Origin: a virus
DNA length: 64,000 nt
Strand: one strand, 5' to 3'
IMG/VR virus record: IMGVR_UViG_3300047359_001782
Coordinates: 23,402 to 87,401 of that record
Positions 1 to 7,372 of the stretch are shown piece by piece. Position 1 is the first letter of the stretch. Every line of letters starts with the position of its first letter. The translations under genes and the position numbers were made by a program. The notes beneath the pieces are model-generated. The model was not told where the DNA came from. It searched no databases and worked only from the letters and a program-made list of their open reading frames with translations.

Positions 1-1323
1 ATCTGAGCTGTAAACACATGTATAATTTTGTTTTAGTCTAGAAAATAATTCATCTTCTTCTCCGCTCATTAAAATTTGACCTCGCCTTCCTAATGCGACA
101 TTAAACCCTCCAGATTTTTTGAGAATAGAGGTGCGAAAGCACATATTTGTTCCGACTATATATTCCTCAGATTCTTCCGTAAGAATGACATTTTTTGAAT
201 CGGAATTTTGTATTGATAAAAACTTAAGTAAATTATCGTTTAGCCAGTCAGGTCTTTCGCTGATCCACTTGGGGACAACTTTTCCACCACAAACCGCAAG
301 ATTCTGGAATTTTAAAAATTTAGATTTAAAATTCTCAAGTAAGTCAAAATTTGCTATCGCATCATCGTCTATGTAAAAAATTAAGTCAGTTGTGCATTTA
401 TCTATAGCTATATTACGAGACTCGGACAACCCAGATGTTGGGGTGTGAATATACTCGCAGTGATCATATAAATCGCAAAGAGACTTTAACTTTTTAAAAT
501 GCTCTAATCTCTCACCATCGATTTGATTTATGGGAAAATTATCTATAATAAAAATTTTATTTTTATCATCTGATATAGTTTGTTGTATTAATGATAAAAG
601 AGTTTCTCTGCAGGATTCATAATTGCCATAAGTACAGATGCAAGAGGTAATGCTTAAGTCTTTTTTCCAAAATTCAAAATTATCTTCTATTTTTTTATAA
701 TTTTTTGGGTGATATCTTATCAGATCTTTGTTGATGAAATTTATTCTATAATGGAAGCCTACTTTTTCAAGAGTACAATATTCTATAAATTTAAGATGCT
801 CACATTTAATTGAATTTTTAGTAAAATTATTTTCGTAAAAAATGTCCAAATTAAGTAATTTTGGGTCTTCATGAATTGATATGAGTTTTTTTGCACCTCG
901 ATTTGAAATGTAATAGCAAGCGGAGGATAAGAAATCTGTTGAAGTGAAATTTACAAAATCTAATTTTTCTGGAATATCTGGATTGGAAAGTAAAAGCGTT
1001 AAGAAGTCGGAAAAATTGACATTATCTTCAATAACAAAGCAAAAATCAAGCTCTTGCTCTGCGACTTTGCGCCATATATTTATGTGGGTTTGACATAATC
1101 CAATAAGTTGAGGATTTGTTGAAAAAGAAATAGATTGTTCTTTGCTTATTGGGGTAATATTCTGCAATGAATTATGAGTTAAATCAACTACATTAAGAGT
1201 GTCAATTAGTTCTACTTCTTCTAAAGAATTTTTAATCTCATCTGGTAGCAAATCAAATAAATTAAACGCATCTTTATACGAATTAGATTCTTCGTGACAA
1301 ATAAAAAATATTTTAAAATTCAT
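1..1323 (-). CDS. two-domain glycosyltransferase (GT25-like + GT2), 3' end outside window
   Basis: I translated this frame by hand; it is open from the ATG at 1323 to the window edge (441 codons, no stop seen). Residues about 1-200 resemble GT25/LPS-type glycosyltransferases: an N-terminal FKIFFICH strand, a FVIEDNVNF acidic motif near residue 110, and an SNRGAKKLI segment. Residues about 225 onward are a GT2 (GT-A) domain: SITSCICTYGNYESC, then GLSESRNIAI, FYIDDDA (metal-binding acidic triad) and MSGEEDEL. Both families transfer sugar from nucleotide-sugars; the acceptor here is unknown (virion protein, DNA or host glycan are all possible). Its ATG overlaps the stop of the upstream lipoprotein gene (ATGA), so the two are probably co-transcribed. 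The domain calls are recognition by motif only; the GT2 part is the surer. Confidence 0.75.
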   Translation of the reverse strand, partial: MNFKIFFICHEESNSYKDAFNLFDLLPDEIKNSLEEVELIDTLNVVDLTHNSLQNITPISKEQSISFSTNPQLIGLCQTHINIWRKVAEQELDFCFVIEDNVNFSDFLTLLLSNPDIPEKLDFVNFTSTDFLSSACYYISNRGAKKLISIHEDPKLLNLDIFYENNFTKNSIKCEHLKFIEYCTLEKVGFHYRINFINKDLIRYHPKNYKKIEDNFEFWKKDLSITSCICTYGNYESCRETLLSLIQQTISDDKNKIFIIDNFPINQIDGERLEHFKKLKSLCDLYDHCEYIHTPTSGLSESRNIAIDKCTTDLIFYIDDDAIANFDLLENFKSKFLKFQNLAVCGGKVVPKWISERPDWLNDNLLKFLSIQNSDSKNVILTEESEEYIVGTNMCFRTSILKKSGGFNVALGRRGQILMSGEEDELFSRLKQNYTCVYSSD

Positions 1324-1550
1324 TGTTTTTGACTTACACTATTAAGCTTTCTTTTTTCTATCTCTTTAAGGTATTCTGGCCAAAAGAAGTAAAATGCTGC
1401 ATCATCTTTATTATATATTGCAGTTTTTAGCTCTTGCTCGTATAAATGATACCAATCTCTATTTTTATCTAAAAATAGTGTGTCTCTCGGCATAGGCTCT
1501 TTTTTATGAGAGCAGCCTATAGTAAAAAGAAAGCAAAACAAAAAACGCAT
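1320..1550 (-). CDS. small lipoprotein (spanin-like size)
   Basis: About 76 aa from the ATG at 1550, which starts MRFLFCFLFTIGCSHKKE. That is a short hydrophobic stretch followed by a lipobox-like TIGC, so lipidation of the cysteine near residue 14 is expected. The mature part is charged and rich in Trp/Tyr, with no recognised domain. An ATG five codons further upstream would only add MYIYY and would fall inside the putative promoter, so the later ATG is preferred. It is divergent from the papain-like protease gene. Phage lipoproteins of this size are often outer spanins (Rz1-like) or superinfection-exclusion proteins; neither is shown here. No partner inner spanin is adjacent. Confidence 0.6.
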   Translation of the reverse strand: MRFLFCFLFTIGCSHKKEPMPRDTLFLDKNRDWYHLYEQELKTAIYNKDDAAFYFFWPEYLKEIEKRKLNSVSQKQ

Positions 1551-1557
1551 ATAATAT

Positions 1558-1565
1558 ATATACAC
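1558..1565 (-). promoter_or_regulatory. putative late promoter element GTGTATAT
   Basis: GTGTATAT lies 7 nt upstream of the lipoprotein ATG at 1550. It sits back to back with a second element on the other strand at 1573-1580. It matches the family of GTGTAAWA-like elements in front of virion and lysis genes in this window (see findings). Function is inferred from position only. Confidence 0.45.
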
Positions 1566-1572
1566 TATAGAT

Positions 1573-1580
1573 GTGTAACA
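1573..1580 (+). promoter_or_regulatory. putative late promoter element GTGTAACA
   Basis: GTGTAACA is followed by 6 nt (ACTTAT) and the ATG at 1587 of the protease gene. The spacing and sequence closely parallel the element at 15153-15160 (GTGTAATA, ACTTTA, ATG). It supports 1587 as the true start. Confidence 0.5.
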
Positions 1581-1586
1581 ACTTAT

Positions 1587-2495
1587 ATGATTGGAAGAAT
1601 AATTAAAAAAAATTTATACAAAAATAAAGTCTTAAATGTCCCCGAAACTCCTGTAGACGAAAGGGATTGGTTGTTTAGCGAAGATATGCTTGTCGGCAAT
1701 CAATCAGTCTCTAATAAAGAGTTTAGCAGAAAAAACTTAACCCCATCAGTTAAGAATCAAGGTAAGATAGGGTCTTGCGTTGGTCACAGCGGTAGGGTGG
1801 TTTATGGAGATACTCCAGAATTTAAAGCTAAAGAGCCAAGCGCTATGTGGATATATAAAAAAGGTAAGGAAAATGACCCGTTTCCCGGAGAAGATTACTC
1901 AGGAACAACAATAAAAGGCGCATGTAGGGGCTTGGTTATCGAGGGTTGCTGCGAAGAAGAATATTGGCCATACAGGGATAACGAAGACACTCAGATGATA
2001 GAGGGGGCACAGCAGAATGCTTCTAAGTATAAAATTGAGTCTTATCATGTTGTTTTGAAAAGTAATCATAATTTAATTAAAAAGGCTTTGCTTCAAGAAT
2101 CTTTATGGACATCTATTAATGTGCACGAAGCTTTATACTACACCCCATCAAATGGAATTGTTAACTCAGAAAAATACTTAAAATCTAAACCGATTGGAGG
2201 TCACGCTATAGCTATGACCGGCTGGGAAATAATTGACGGCGATTTATATTGGGAGTTTCAGAACAGTTGGGGTAAATGGTTTGGTAAAAGAGGTTTTTTT
2301 TACTTGGAAAGCTCTTTGTATGAAAAAATACTAATTAATGCTCTAGGCCCAATCTATTTAAAAACTAAATCTGATTCCTTACCCGTAGACCCGAATAAAA
2401 AAATAGAGCCTAAGAAAAATAAATCTATTTTTAGAATAATAGGAATGGCCGTCACTTCAATTCTAGCTTGGTTGTCTAAAAAAATATTTAAGTAG
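1587..2495 (+). CDS. papain-like cysteine protease (C1A) with C-terminal membrane anchor
   Basis: 302 aa. The papain-family catalytic set is visible: oxyanion Gln58 and nucleophile Cys64 in VKNQGKIGSCVGHS, His206 in PIGGHAIAMTGW and Asn226 in FQNSWGKW. The early segment VPETPVDERDWLF resembles the leader of other bacterial C1A enzymes. Residues about 283-300 form a hydrophobic helix followed by lysines (a probable membrane anchor), so the enzyme may work at the host envelope or in a membrane-bound precursor. The ATG at 1587 was chosen over an in-frame ATG at 1506 because the longer form overlaps the divergent lipoprotein and because of the promoter-like element 6 nt upstream. Possible roles are virion protein processing, host protein cleavage at lysis, or entry; none is demonstrated. 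Confidence 0.85.
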   Translation: MIGRIIKKNLYKNKVLNVPETPVDERDWLFSEDMLVGNQSVSNKEFSRKNLTPSVKNQGKIGSCVGHSGRVVYGDTPEFKAKEPSAMWIYKKGKENDPFPGEDYSGTTIKGACRGLVIEGCCEEEYWPYRDNEDTQMIEGAQQNASKYKIESYHVVLKSNHNLIKKALLQESLWTSINVHEALYYTPSNGIVNSEKYLKSKPIGGHAIAMTGWEIIDGDLYWEFQNSWGKWFGKRGFFYLESSLYEKILINALGPIYLKTKSDSLPVDPNKKIEPKKNKSIFRIIGMAVTSILAWLSKKIFK

Positions 2496-2538
2496 CAATC
2501 GTTTTTTTTAAAAAAAATTATTCTTAGGGTGTTTGGTA

Positions 2539-3198
2539 TTACAGTATCATCATTTTTTCGTGGCCAACAATAATAGTTGGATCAATGTATGTTTTGAAAC
2601 CTTTATCTGCTGCACGATGCATAAAAGCGCAATCAGTTGTAGTCATTTCTTTTACATCTCCGATTTCAAGCCAGGTTGGTTGCACCCAAGGATAGTCTAA
2701 AGATTCAAAAACTCCTTTTTTGACGAGAAGCCATCCAAATCCTGTATATGAAACTGGAAATATATTTTTGCGACCTTCGATATCTTTTGACGTTAAAAAT
2801 TGAAAGTGCCCATTTTTCTTAAAAAAGTCTAAATTCCAGTTTTCTACTGTAGCAAAATAAGTTCCGTCCTGCATAAGATATAAGCCTGATAAAATATCGA
2901 CTTTCGTGTCTTGAGCTCTTCTTAATAAATTAAAAAAATTATCTGGACGAAAAACTTGATCGCTGTCTATCCACATTATATAGTCATAGTCCAACTTTCC
3001 TTGAAATGGTTTTTGATTTTTACCTCCCAAGCTATCCCCACCTAAACACGAATTGCAGACAAAGTATCTATTTACGCTATACTTTTGAGAGAGGCCCCAT
3101 TGTATGCCGTGATTTGGGAGCTCTGTGATTAAATCTGTCCAACTAACTAAAAAGTTATTAGTGAATTCTCTTCCGGGTAGACAAAAAATTATTTTCAT
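2539..3198 (-). CDS. GT-A fold glycosyltransferase
   Basis: 219 aa. The N-terminus MKIIFCLPGREFT is a typical nucleotide-binding strand. YDYIMWIDSDQVF (near residue 75) carries the DSD-type metal-binding motif of GT-A enzymes. FPVSYTGFGWLLVKKGVF and DCAFMHRAADKGF match the acceptor and catalytic half seen in phage-encoded GT2-like proteins. It probably transfers a sugar from a nucleotide-sugar; the substrate is unknown. It is last in an operon of overlapping genes headed by the promoter at 3989-4017, and its ATG overlaps the preceding TGA (ATGA). It ends 44 nt from the convergent protease gene. Confidence 0.8.
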   Translation of the reverse strand: MKIIFCLPGREFTNNFLVSWTDLITELPNHGIQWGLSQKYSVNRYFVCNSCLGGDSLGGKNQKPFQGKLDYDYIMWIDSDQVFRPDNFFNLLRRAQDTKVDILSGLYLMQDGTYFATVENWNLDFFKKNGHFQFLTSKDIEGRKNIFPVSYTGFGWLLVKKGVFESLDYPWVQPTWLEIGDVKEMTTTDCAFMHRAADKGFKTYIDPTIIVGHEKMMIL

Positions 3199-3368
3199 AG
3201 GTTTTTAATTTCTTTAAAATACTTTTCTACATCTTGTATCTCAAGTAGAATTTTTTTATGATTGTTTTTTCTGGGTTTATTGACTGCCTGTAATAATTCG
3301 ACAGAAAGCTCAGCCAGCTCCTCTGCGCATTTTAAAAAAAAGAATTTATCTTGATCTGATAATTTCAA
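3195..3368 (-). CDS. small MazG-like protein (TTG start)
   Basis: About 57 aa, hand-translated. It begins with TTG overlapping the previous stop (TTGA) and ends overlapping the next start (ATGA), so translational coupling is likely. Sequence features are FLKCAEELAELSVELLQ, a basic linker, then LLEIQDVEKYF. The EELAE...E...LLEIxD arrangement resembles the helical metal-binding core of short phage MazG-like NTP pyrophosphohydrolases, which hydrolyse nucleoside triphosphates to monophosphates. It is shorter than most members, so the assignment is tentative, and the TTG start is supported only by the overlap geometry. Confidence 0.5.
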   Translation of the reverse strand: MKLSDQDKFFFLKCAEELAELSVELLQAVNKPRKNNHKKILLEIQDVEKYFKEIKNL

Positions 3369-3538
3369 ACTATTTCTTGAAATAAGGTTTCTACTGCTTT
3401 TAACTGCGTTCTTGCTTTTTGTGTGAACTCAATTAAATCTAGAACTTTTCTAAAGGTTTGTTTTTTTGACTTATCTTTTTCGTGATACCATAGCGTATAT
3501 ACCTCAAAATAAAGTTTATCTCTCTCTTCTTTATTCAC
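3365..3538 (-). CDS. small hypothetical protein (GTG start)
   Basis: 57 aa, hand-translated from a GTG at 3538 that overlaps the end of the upstream membrane-protein gene. It begins VNKEERDKLYFEVYTLW and is mostly charged helix (KDKSKKQTFRKVLDLIEF), with no domain I recognise. Its stop overlaps the TTG of the next gene by 4 nt. The tight overlaps on both sides are the main evidence that it is real. Confidence 0.5.
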   Translation of the reverse strand: MNKEERDKLYFEVYTLWYHEKDKSKKQTFRKVLDLIEFTQKARTQLKAVETLFQEIV

Positions 3539-3737
3539 CTCTTAAGTTTATTCCATGGCATTCGCAGTAAGCTACTGAGTATCCTACATTAAAATTAAAT
3601 TTCTCTATAAAACAAATCAAGCCCAAAATGATATAAGGTTCAAACTTTAAATAACCGAAATTATAAAAAAGCAAAAACCCTATGATCAATAATGGACAAA
3701 ACTTGTTAAGAGAATAGTCTACCATTGCCCCTCTCAC
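3531..3737 (-). CDS. small two-helix membrane protein
   Basis: 68 aa from a GTG at 3737 that overlaps the preceding TGA (GTGA); an ATG four codons in (3725) is an alternative start. Two hydrophobic stretches, FCPLLIIGFLLFYNFGYL and YIILGLICFI, suggest two membrane helices, followed by a Cys-rich tail (YCECHG). Function unknown. It lies inside the overlapping operon 2539-3982. Confidence 0.5.
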   Translation of the reverse strand: MRGAMVDYSLNKFCPLLIIGFLLFYNFGYLKFEPYIILGLICFIEKFNFNVGYSVAYCECHGINLRGE

Positions 3738-3982
3738 GATGCGCGAGCAAGGGAAACGATTCTATCATGACGAAATGAACGAACTTCTTGACGACCAAAG
3801 CAGTAAGCTTTGAATCCAATATTGTTTCTCTCTTCTTCTTTGTTTCCAAAGGACTCTGTTAATTGAGGGCGGCCAATTTCATAAGTCTTGACCTCATCTT
3901 CTGCATTTTTATATACTACGAAATAACGTTGATCTTGATTTTTCATAACTTTGTTTTTTAACTTTGATTTAATATTGAACAT
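3734..3982 (-). CDS. small WYL-like domain protein
   Basis: 82 aa. The second half (GFKAYCFGRQEVRSFRHDRI) resembles the end of WYL domains, in which a short strand is followed by VRxFRxDRI. WYL domains bind nucleic-acid or nucleotide ligands and regulate defence and DNA-damage genes. No helix-turn-helix is present, so this is a stand-alone WYL-like module, if correct. The ATG at 3982 lies 6 nt from a strong -10 box, implying a leaderless message; an internal ATG at 3946 (MKNQDQ) is an alternative start. First gene of its operon. Confidence 0.55.
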   Translation of the reverse strand: MFNIKSKLKNKVMKNQDQRYFVVYKNAEDEVKTYEIGRPQLTESFGNKEEERNNIGFKAYCFGRQEVRSFRHDRIVSLARAS

Positions 3983-3988
3983 GCTAGT

Positions 3989-4017
3989 ATTATCTCATAT
4001 ATTCGGTTTTATGTCAA
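3989..4017 (-). promoter_or_regulatory. sigma-70-type early promoter
   Basis: On the minus strand, -35 TTGACA (4017-4012), exactly 17 bp, then -10 GATAAT (3994-3989). The start codon of the WYL-like gene follows 6 nt later, so the transcript should begin at or next to its ATG. The core ATATATGAGATAATACT is shared with the promoter at 7336-7364. Confidence 0.85.
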
Positions 4018-4026
4018 GGCTTAATT

Positions 4027-4467
4027 TTAAGTTCCTGTACTTCCGAATCCACCTTCTCCACGATCAGTATCTGAAAGCTCTTTCGCTTCCTCGACTTCCA
4101 CCCAAGGAAGTTTAATGATAACCAATTGACCGACTTTATCTCCTATGAGATATTCTTTTTCCCCCAAAGCCGGAATGCTCATTCTTAGTTTAATTTCTCC
4201 TCTATAACCTGAATCAATGACGCCTACAGAATTTCTTAAAAAATGATCTGTGTTTGATATGCTTGATCTAGGAAAAAGCAATCCTACATACCCTCTAGGT
4301 ATCTCTACGGCTAAATCTGTACCGTATTCAGAAAACTTTCCTGTACGAACTAGCGTTGTAGCGACTAAGTCCATTCCCGCATCTCCATCTTTTGAATAAA
4401 AAGGAATTTCTGCGCGTTTGTTTAATTTTTTAAACTTTACTTTTACTTTATTCTCACTTCTTTCCAT
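4027..4467 (-). CDS. dut: dUTPase (deoxyuridine 5'-triphosphate nucleotidohydrolase)
   Basis: 146 aa, the usual length of trimeric dUTPases. All five motifs are present: DAGMDL (29-34), PRSSI (66-70), GVIDSGYRGEI (82-92), GDKVGQLVI (109-117) and the C-terminal RGEGGFGSTG (136-145). It hydrolyses dUTP to dUMP and pyrophosphate, keeping uracil out of phage DNA and feeding dTMP synthesis. It acts with the dCMP deaminase two genes upstream. The start overlaps the end of the resolvase-like gene. It is the last gene in the operon headed by the promoter at 7336-7364. Confidence 0.97.
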   Translation of the reverse strand: MERSENKVKVKFKKLNKRAEIPFYSKDGDAGMDLVATTLVRTGKFSEYGTDLAVEIPRGYVGLLFPRSSISNTDHFLRNSVGVIDSGYRGEIKLRMSIPALGEKEYLIGDKVGQLVIIKLPWVEVEEAKELSDTDRGEGGFGSTGT

Positions 4468-5006
4468 GATATTGCTTTTTGTTTTACTAATTGTTTGATT
4501 TGTCTTTGTCTTTGGTTTAATTGTGCGTTGCCACTTTTCACTTCTATAAAAGTTATCACATCATCTCCAAATGATATATAGTCAATAGGCTTTCCTAAAA
4601 AAGAACACCTCTCAGGATCAAATTCGAACTGATCCAAGAAAGGCGCTAGAGTCTCTGCTATATGACCAAGCCTAACTTCTCCGCTCTTTTTCTGCGAAAG
4701 CACTTTCTTGCGAGCTTCAGTCTCGTTGTCAAGCTTTTCCTGAAGCTCTTTTATCTGTTGTGACTGAAGGCTGTTCCTCTTCTCGAAATCCTCTCTATCT
4801 TTTGGAATAGATGACTGTAATTCATTAATAATTTTTGTTAAACTATCTTCTCTATCTTTTGATTCTGTGTTGAATTCATTTAATTTTAATTTTAAAAATT
4901 CATTTTCATTTCTTAGATCATCTAGTTCAGAAGAGTCTTCTGGTCGATTGTTATATACAATATAACAAAGTACGAGTATAATAATAATTGAAATACCTTC
5001 TATCAT
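4443..5006 (-). CDS. membrane-anchored Holliday-junction-resolvase-like endonuclease
   Basis: 187 aa in three parts. There is an N-terminal membrane helix (ISIIIILVLCYIVY), a long charged coiled coil (about 24-105), and a C-terminal nuclease domain (107-187). The last carries a PD-(D/E)xK-type set: E118 in HIAETLAPF, D142 in KPIDYISF, and E155/K157 in FIEVKSG, followed by QRQRQIKQLVKQKAISW. This architecture matches the family annotated as Holliday junction resolvase-related endonuclease. A RuvB-like ATPase is encoded upstream in the same operon, which fits a role in branch processing or DNA degradation. Actual branched-DNA specificity is unproven. Confidence 0.75.
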   Translation of the reverse strand: MIEGISIIIILVLCYIVYNNRPEDSSELDDLRNENEFLKLKLNEFNTESKDREDSLTKIINELQSSIPKDREDFEKRNSLQSQQIKELQEKLDNETEARKKVLSQKKSGEVRLGHIAETLAPFLDQFEFDPERCSFLGKPIDYISFGDDVITFIEVKSGNAQLNQRQRQIKQLVKQKAISWKEVRIK

Positions 5007-5019
5007 TTTAGATGATAAT

Positions 5020-5448
5020 TTAAATTTGTAGCTGTTCTACTTTTATTCCCGCTTTTTTTAGAAGATTTATGCCTGCATTACTGCGATAAAAATCTGAATA
5101 TACAACTCTAATGATGTCTGATTGAATAATAAGCTTGGCGCATTCAATGCAAGGTGAAGTTGTAACATACATTGTTGCTCCAGAACTAGATTGTGTAGAC
5201 TTTGCTAATTTGGTAATTGCATTACTTTCTGCATGCAAAACTTCCTTGCGAGTTACAAGTTGATTAAAATAGTCTATATCTTCACATTGGTTATTGAAAC
5301 CTTTTGGTGTGCCATTATATCCATCGGATATAATTGATCCGTCTTTAACAATTAAACATCCAACTTGGAGCCTCTTAGCTTTAGATAAAGAACTCCACTG
5401 TCTCGCCATTTTTATGTAAGTTTTATCTAGTTCAAGTTGATTTGCCAT
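5020..5448 (-). CDS. dCMP deaminase
   Basis: 142 aa, zinc-dependent deoxycytidylate deaminase family. His72-Ala-Glu74 in VLHAESNAI and Cys100/Cys103 in TTSPCIECAKLI provide the zinc site and the proton-shuttling glutamate. RLQVGCLIVKDG and the GYNGTPKGFNN loop are typical of the family. It converts dCMP to dUMP, the substrate for dTMP synthesis. The start overlaps the preceding gene by 17 nt. No thymidylate synthase is present in this window. Confidence 0.95.
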   Translation of the reverse strand: MANQLELDKTYIKMARQWSSLSKAKRLQVGCLIVKDGSIISDGYNGTPKGFNNQCEDIDYFNQLVTRKEVLHAESNAITKLAKSTQSSSGATMYVTTSPCIECAKLIIQSDIIRVVYSDFYRSNAGINLLKKAGIKVEQLQI

Positions 5449-5938
5449 CGGGCTTTTTCCATATCTGGAATGACTTCAAATCTTTTATATCATCAACTTT
5501 AATCTGAGTTATCTCATCTTTTTCTCCAGCTCTTTTGTATATTCTGTACTTCGCTTTTTTAGCTAATGTTACAAATGGTAAATCGTATCTAATTTTATTA
5601 GAAGAGCTTATCCAAGACGAGAGTTCTTTGCGGTTAACAAAAATAAAATCTTCTTTGCGCTCAAAAACGATAAAGTGTGCATCTCCATGAATCCATCCGT
5701 TCCTACCACTAGCATTTTTGAATTCAATCCAAAGCCAATTTTGGTCTTGTTTTTTATTTTTAATTTTTTTGACATCAACTTTAATTTTAATGGGTTTTCC
5801 TTCTGACCCTTTTCCTGTCAAGATGTGAGATACATTTTTGCAATTTTTGTCAGAACTATTTCTTTTTCTAGGGGTATAACCCCGATTGAAAGCTAGTTCT
5901 TCAAATAAATTTTTAAACTTTGGCTTATCCTCTAGCAC
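5432..5938 (-). CDS. conserved phage hypothetical, possible PD-(D/E)xK-like fold
   Basis: 168 aa. I do not recognise a named family with confidence. The central segment KIKVDVKKIK, then WLWIEFKNASGRNGWIHGDAHFIVF and FIFVNRKEL, resembles small phage proteins in which an acidic residue precedes an ExK-like pair (IEFKN), as in nuclease folds. Basic residues are frequent in the N-terminal half, compatible with nucleic-acid binding. Its position, between a RuvB-like ATPase and the resolvase-like nuclease, is also compatible with DNA processing. The nuclease reading is weak. Confidence 0.45.
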   Translation of the reverse strand: MLEDKPKFKNLFEELAFNRGYTPRKRNSSDKNCKNVSHILTGKGSEGKPIKIKVDVKKIKNKKQDQNWLWIEFKNASGRNGWIHGDAHFIVFERKEDFIFVNRKELSSWISSSNKIRYDLPFVTLAKKAKYRIYKRAGEKDEITQIKVDDIKDLKSFQIWKKPDGKST

Positions 5939-6132
5939 TATCTGATTTTTTGGGGTTTATCTGTATGTACCACTTTGACTTTTTTTAGATCGGGGTCTCT
6001 CCATGTTTTTAACACATTAACTAATTTTTGAGCTCTAGCCTCCGCATCTTCTTTTGAAGAGTAATTTCTTTCTTCAATTCTTCTTGAATTTCTAGTTACT
6101 ACATATACTTTACTTTTTGTTTCTGTTGTCAT
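5938..6132 (-). CDS. small basic hypothetical protein
   Basis: 64 aa. It contains KVYVVTRNSRRIEERNYSS and a helix rich in Ala/Glu/Lys. There is no recognised domain. It starts one codon after the stop of the RuvB-like gene and in the same frame (ATA TAA TAT ATG), and its stop overlaps the next gene's start. The operon position supports expression. Confidence 0.55.
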   Translation of the reverse strand: MTTETKSKVYVVTRNSRRIEERNYSSKEDAEARAQKLVNVLKTWRDPDLKKVKVVHTDKPQKIR

Positions 6133-6135
6133 ATA

Positions 6136-7068
6136 TTATATTGATTTAATTAAATTTTTGCCTGAATTAGTTATCTTTCTTTCTCCATCAATTTGCATAA
6201 AGTTTTTGCGCAGAAGATATATTTCATGGTCTCTTCTTAGAGATGTTGGGCTTAAGCCCGTAATTGCGGATAAGGTTTGCAACTTGCAACTACCTCTTTC
6301 TTCAAGAATTTGTAGAATTTGTTTTTCTGTACAAGTAATTCCATGAGGGAGTATGCCAAGTAAATCTGTAAGGGCTTCATAATCTTTTGATTCAAAAGTG
6401 TTTTGATTTTCGCTCTCACAGTAAAGCACAATTTCTTTTGAACGCATAACTGCATTGCGAGCATTTCCTCTAACGGTTAACGCAAGCTTATCCATTGCTT
6501 CTTCAGAAAAATTGATTTCATCACAATTTAATTTAATAATTTCTCCTAAGTCATTAGCATTGTAGGCTTCAAAGTCAACTGTTGTTAACCTGTCTTTTAA
6601 GGGTGGAAATAATTTATCACTTTCGGTTGTTGCAAAAATAAATGTTTGCTTTGTGAAGTCAAATTCAAAAGTCTGATCTTCAAAAGTAAATTCTTTTTTG
6701 TTTGTCTTTTCTGTGTTAAAGATAGTCAAGAAAGCCATTGTCAAGTCTTTAGGTAACGCATGCGCTTCATCAAATAAAATAGTGATCTCATTATTCATGA
6801 TGATTGGAATAAAGATTTGTTCGAAAAATTGAGTATTGCTTTTAATTGTTGAACAATTTAACTCTAAAAAAGGTCTCTTACCTCCATCTTTATTGTTTAA
6901 GTTTTTGGCGAATTCTTTTGCGAAAAGAGTTTTACCTAATCCTTTAGCTCCTACTAAATTCAGAAAAGGGCATACGCTTGTTGCGTGATAAGCTTTGAGA
7001 TAAAAGTTAAGTTTTTTCTTAACATTTTCTTGACCTATTAAATGAGAAAAATAATTATTCATTATCAA
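6136..7068 (-). CDS. RuvB-like AAA+ ATPase
   Basis: 310 aa. It starts like RuvB with FSHLIGQENVKKKL. Walker A is GAKGLGKT (40-47), Walker B is ILFDEAH (97-103), sensor 1 is FIFATTES, and PPLKDRL corresponds to the arginine-finger/sensor region. The C-terminal ~70 residues look like a winged helix (ILEERGSCKLQTLSAITGLSPTSLRRD), as in RuvB. RuvB drives Holliday-junction branch migration with RuvA; no RuvA is seen here. The pairing with a resolvase-like nuclease in the same operon suggests a phage branch-processing set. A clamp-loader-type or replication-initiator role is an alternative. The start may be the first or third codon (MIMNNYF). Confidence 0.8.
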   Translation of the reverse strand: MIMNNYFSHLIGQENVKKKLNFYLKAYHATSVCPFLNLVGAKGLGKTLFAKEFAKNLNNKDGGKRPFLELNCSTIKSNTQFFEQIFIPIIMNNEITILFDEAHALPKDLTMAFLTIFNTEKTNKKEFTFEDQTFEFDFTKQTFIFATTESDKLFPPLKDRLTTVDFEAYNANDLGEIIKLNCDEINFSEEAMDKLALTVRGNARNAVMRSKEIVLYCESENQNTFESKDYEALTDLLGILPHGITCTEKQILQILEERGSCKLQTLSAITGLSPTSLRRDHEIYLLRKNFMQIDGERKITNSGKNLIKSI

Positions 7069-7327
7069 AAGATGTTATTGCGTATTCAATTTTATCCTCT
7101 ACCCCTTGAAGATCTGAGAAATCGTGAGAGACTTTTTTGTTTGCGAGATAATTTGCATAAAGCCTTCCTTTCACCCAATCTTCACTAACGGGAATAGAGG
7201 AAACTTCTTGTGATGCGAGATCTAAGATCTCGTCAACAGACAAGGAAACAATAGCTAGACCGCTTTTTTTGCCTGAATTACGGCGTTTACGCGGAGTACC
7301 ATCTTTGTTTAATGAGATTTTTTTCAT
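7055..7327 (-). CDS. hypothetical protein with basic N-terminus
   Basis: 90 aa. Residues 1-22 are very basic (KDGTPRKRRNSGKKSG), followed by an acidic, helical remainder (LSVDEILDLASQEVSSIPVSE). No known domain. Its ATG is 8 nt from a strong -10 box, so it heads the operon that ends with dUTPase, and its stop overlaps the start of the RuvB-like gene. DNA binding through the basic tail is possible but unshown. Confidence 0.65.
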   Translation of the reverse strand: MKKISLNKDGTPRKRRNSGKKSGLAIVSLSVDEILDLASQEVSSIPVSEDWVKGRLYANYLANKKVSHDFSDLQGVEDKIEYAITSFDNE

Positions 7328-7335
7328 ATACGAGT

Positions 7336-7364
7336 ATTATCTCATATATATAGTTGTAAGTCAA
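7336..7364 (-). promoter_or_regulatory. sigma-70-type early promoter
   Basis: Minus-strand -35 TTGACT (7364-7359), exactly 17 bp, -10 GATAAT (7341-7336), then 8 nt to the ATG at 7327. It shares the core ATATATGAGATAATACT with the promoter at 3989-4017, so the two may be under common control. Confidence 0.85.
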
Positions 7365-7372
7365 GCGTTAAT

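Noticed and set aside
119-376. 85-codon plus-strand frame at the left end
   Set aside because: It lies opposite the well-supported GT2 domain of the left-edge glycosyltransferase.
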